Below, one piece after another: positions 60,902-64,000 of a DNA stretch of 64,000 nucleotides (positions within the stretch are counted from its first letter, which is position 1; each line of letters starts with the position of its first letter). This DNA comes from Wuchereria bancrofti (Eukaryota > Nematoda > Chromadorea > Rhabditida > Onchocercidae). The stretch lies in contig SSBO01000017.1 in assembly GCA_005281725.1 (NCBI GenBank), forward strand, positions 1-64,000, in the 5' to 3' direction. Under the pieces are notes generated by a model that saw nothing but the letters and a program-made list of their open reading frames with translations, had not been told where the DNA came from and did not search any database. Made by a program: the position numbers and the translations under genes.

Positions 60902-63396
60902 CTCAGTATTTCATGAATATCGCTTTTTTCAAGAATCTTAGAAGACAACATTAATTATTACTGATATAGTTTCCATGATTGTATGATAAGGAATGACTTT
61001 AATCGCTGTAATTTTCAGGCAGTACGGGGAGGATTTTGTTTTGATGATTTAAGGAGAAAGAGATCATAGCTGTGGATTTTACCACCGATACATTATCTTG
61101 AATTTTTGCTACTTTTAAACTTTTTTCTATGCGATTTTGATCATGAGATTGTGGCTACTAAAAAAATTTGGAATTAATTCTAGTGATTAATACTTAGCAA
61201 AATGACTGTCTCGAACAAACTTTACTACTTCACTACTTTTTTAAAAGTGGTAGAGTGATTGCAATTTCGTATATATATATACATATATGAAAGTAACTTC
61301 GTAACCGCACATACAACTACTGGTATAAGAGAAAAGAAGCAGTGAATGATATTGGTAACTGATTAATTTCTTATCATTATCCCTTTCTTAGAAGTAATAG
61401 TACGTAATAGAAGTGCAATCCATTGAAAGTTATTTGTTTTTCTTAGTAAAAATTAATTGTTATTTCTCAGCTTAGATATAAAATGTACTGCTTCACCGAC
61501 TAATCACATATATAAAAAATGATTCCGCTAGGATTAATGTGATGATTCTACTGATAGCGATAAAGTGAAATGTTAAGAGTTACTAAATGACGGATTTCTT
61601 CGTCTTCTACTGGATTAATAATTCAACTGAAAGTTAACTTTTATGTAGTTATGAACTTTTATCAAAAATTGGAAATCAGAAATTGGGAGGCCATGAAAAA
61701 TTAAATTAAGATAGGAAAAGTTGGAAATGACTAGAGAATAATCGTGAATTTAAATGAAATTATGGTTGTTTCAAAAGTTTTAGTTTCTTAGCTGAGGAAT
61801 TACAAGGCTGAATTATCGACTTATCAGAATACACAAAATATGCACGAACAGAAGTCTGCTTCTGAACTACCAAAAAAGCGTACGAAAATAGCGAACTTCC
61901 CAGAATACAATGCTCAGAGATGACTGCTTACAAAAAGTTGGAATGAACAAAAATGAATGAAATATGCGACTGGAAAGTGGAGAGGAGGGGGAGAACAGGT
62001 GGTGATGCTATCCCTTTTTTCATGCGAACTATCACTGTTTAACGATGAAATATGCTGCTTCCTGGGAAGTGTTATCACCATGCTAGCATTCCCCCGCTAG
62101 AAGTACTGATTTAATTTTCCAACATTCCGAATAGAATAGATATAAAATTCTAAAATATGAAAAATTTCAATATCAAGAAATGATATTTAATGGTAACTTT
62201 AGGCTTATTAAATTGTTGAGGAAACAATGGTATCAATAATTTGGAAACCCATTTCTCAAGTTAAAAACAAAATTGTTTTGTCTACAAATTATTCCATCTT
62301 TATCGAATTTCAGATCTTCAAAATGAAGACACATTTATGATTTTAGAAATTTTGAAACGAAACAATTCTACTGATTGATTGATAATAACAACTGTAAAAT
62401 GACACGTCAGTGATCGTTTTTTTTTTCTTTAGAAGCTATGCATTAGAAAAGGAGCAGTCTTTATGTTATTTAGTTTGCAAATGAAGTTGCATTGATTTAG
62501 ACAGCGCTGAATCAGCTATAGATTTTGGGTAAGTATTTTGGGTAAGTCGCAAGTATTTCTTTTCTCCTTCAAATCAATAATAAAATTTTACGGGGAATTT
62601 AAAAATGTAATTCTTTGTCTTCAATTTATGATATAATTCATGTTCCAGCATTTATTTCCGTATGGCACAAATTGGAATTTAATTTTTCAGCGTTTATTTG
62701 TCCATCAGCTATCGTGATCAGTGACTCAATGAGGCATTCAATCAATTATTCAAGATCAATAAAACTGAATAATCAACGCAAAAAGTTCAAGGCCTTACAT
62801 ATATCTCACAATATAATCAAAAATAACCTGACTTAAAATTTTCAGACCATAAAAAATAGAATTTACATTTTTATACTTCGTCCTATGAAATAGATAGATA
62901 TATTTTTGCCTGGTGAACAGCAAAAAACATTACCACGGCCGTACAATTCTCATATTTTACATATTGATAAGTATTAATTCAAAAAATATGGAAAGGCGGT
63001 GATTATTTCAGTGAGAAAGAAACGGAACAAAATTTTACAAATAAAACAAACCCTTATGAAATCTTTTTCAGTGGGTTCCACTGAAAAAGAAAAAAAAGGT
63101 TTCATTATCTTTGTAAAATTTTGTTATACAAAAAAAAAAATTTACTAATTAACAGTTACGAGTGCTTGTGGAAACAATTATGAATCGGACGACCAGAAAT
63201 TTCATTTATGGAAAAAAACGTCTTCAAATTTGTATTAACCTAGAATTTTAAAAAGAAGGATATAAAACATAAACCTTAGTCCCAAAATGCCTGCAATAAA
63301 TAACTGCTATTGATAACATTATACTATGTTACCGCAGCAAGCAAATACAACGGTATGCTTCACAGTATCAAACTATATCAACGCTTAATCAATTAT
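60902..63396. other. Intergenic AT-rich stretch
   Basis: No gene recognised. A tatata-rich microsatellite at 61270-61290 and a short G-rich patch near 61980-62010. Open frames (for example 62615-62836) have random composition. Confidence 0.45.
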
Positions 63397-64000
63397 TTAG
63401 TCACAGCATTCTGCCAAACAGCAACCACAACAACACGCTAGCAATGCCCATAAACAGCATTTACTCGAGTCGTAGCCTGAATTTCGAGGTGGTGCAGTTG
63501 TTTGTCTGAATAAAGAAACAATTACATACACTTTAATCTTTTAAATTCCATTTGTTGAAGTAAATGAAAAAAGTTATTCAAATAATTACTACTGACATGG
63601 TATCAAAGTGTATTAAGCAGCATTTTGAAGTAGTGTGATGGAAATGGATGAAACGATTGCGATATGTTTTTTGGCAGGAATGAAATTTTATGAGGAAAGA
63701 AAATTAACACACTTCGAAATCAAGCTCGATTATGTATACAAGTTATGTACAAATTTGACAGTGGTAAAAAATAATGGACAGCAGTGCTTTCTAATTTTTT
63801 TTTCTTCGTGGAAATTGAAGAAATTCGATAGACAAACATAATCGTTGGTTGTTGACCATAACCATAACCAAAGGTTGGCTGTGGTTGATTCGGATAATAC
63901 GATTGCTGCGGTTGAGATGGATAACTATAGCCAGGTCCACTATAAGTTTGCTGTGGTGGATACTAAAGAAAGGATAATATTGATACAATAATTACACAGT
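63397..64000 (-). CDS. CYSTM-like Cys-rich tail protein, 3' part only (runs off the window)
   Basis: Two minus-strand exons are seen. The last (63505-63397, stop TAA 63399-63397) encodes TTAPPRNSGYDSSK followed by the Cys-dense segment CCLWALLACCCGCCLAECC and ends in Asp. The preceding one (from 63962 to about 63833) encodes a Pro/Gln/Tyr-rich stretch (YPPQQTYSGPGYSYP... QQPTIMF). A Pro/Tyr/Gly-rich head and a short C-terminal Cys-rich membrane-associated module is the layout of CYSTM1-like small proteins, proposed to attach to membranes by the Cys-rich tail. The obvious donor after TIMF does not match the phase of the last exon, so the junction is uncertain and a small exon may be missing. 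The start lies beyond 64000. Confidence 0.65.

Overview
The window is nuclear DNA of a nematode, probably an AT-rich parasitic clade such as the filarial/spirurid worms. That placement is an inference from AT-richness, dense short-to-medium introns, TTTCAG/TTTTAG acceptors and a probable trans-splice acceptor six bases before one start codon. Genes are split into many exons, so they were assembled by hand by matching protein-family patterns, intron borders and reading phase. All four complete models close in frame.

Layout: 1-6400 is gene-poor and repetitive, with a catgca-centred repeat array and an LTR-like element at 1165-1741. At 6464-10203 (+) lies a 9-exon mitochondrial FAST-kinase/RAP-domain protein. 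About 7 kb with only weak coding candidates follows. At 17167-21368 (+) is a 12-exon H+/myo-inositol symporter of the SLC2A13/HMIT type. Converging on it at 24375-27542 (-) is a 10-exon arginine/creatine-kinase family protein that has lost most of its catalytic and nucleotide-binding residues. At 29428-55641 (-) is a 26-kb, 63-exon inositol 1,4,5-trisphosphate receptor (itr-1/ITPR, about 2852 residues). A second LTR-like copy lies at 60269-60901. The 3' end of a CYSTM-type Cys-rich tail protein (-) enters at the right edge.

Functional threads: the symporter imports myo-inositol, the building block of phosphoinositides, and the large channel is the receptor for the IP3 made from them. They sit about 8 kb apart, with the degenerate phosphagen kinase between. 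No operon is evident. A second theme is small-scale exon duplication: FASTK exon 1 and two itr-1 exons each have a decayed copy nearby, one of which would act as a nonsense exon if spliced. The itr-1 model also has one junction without a GT donor, where reading on to the next GT donor meets an in-frame TAG.
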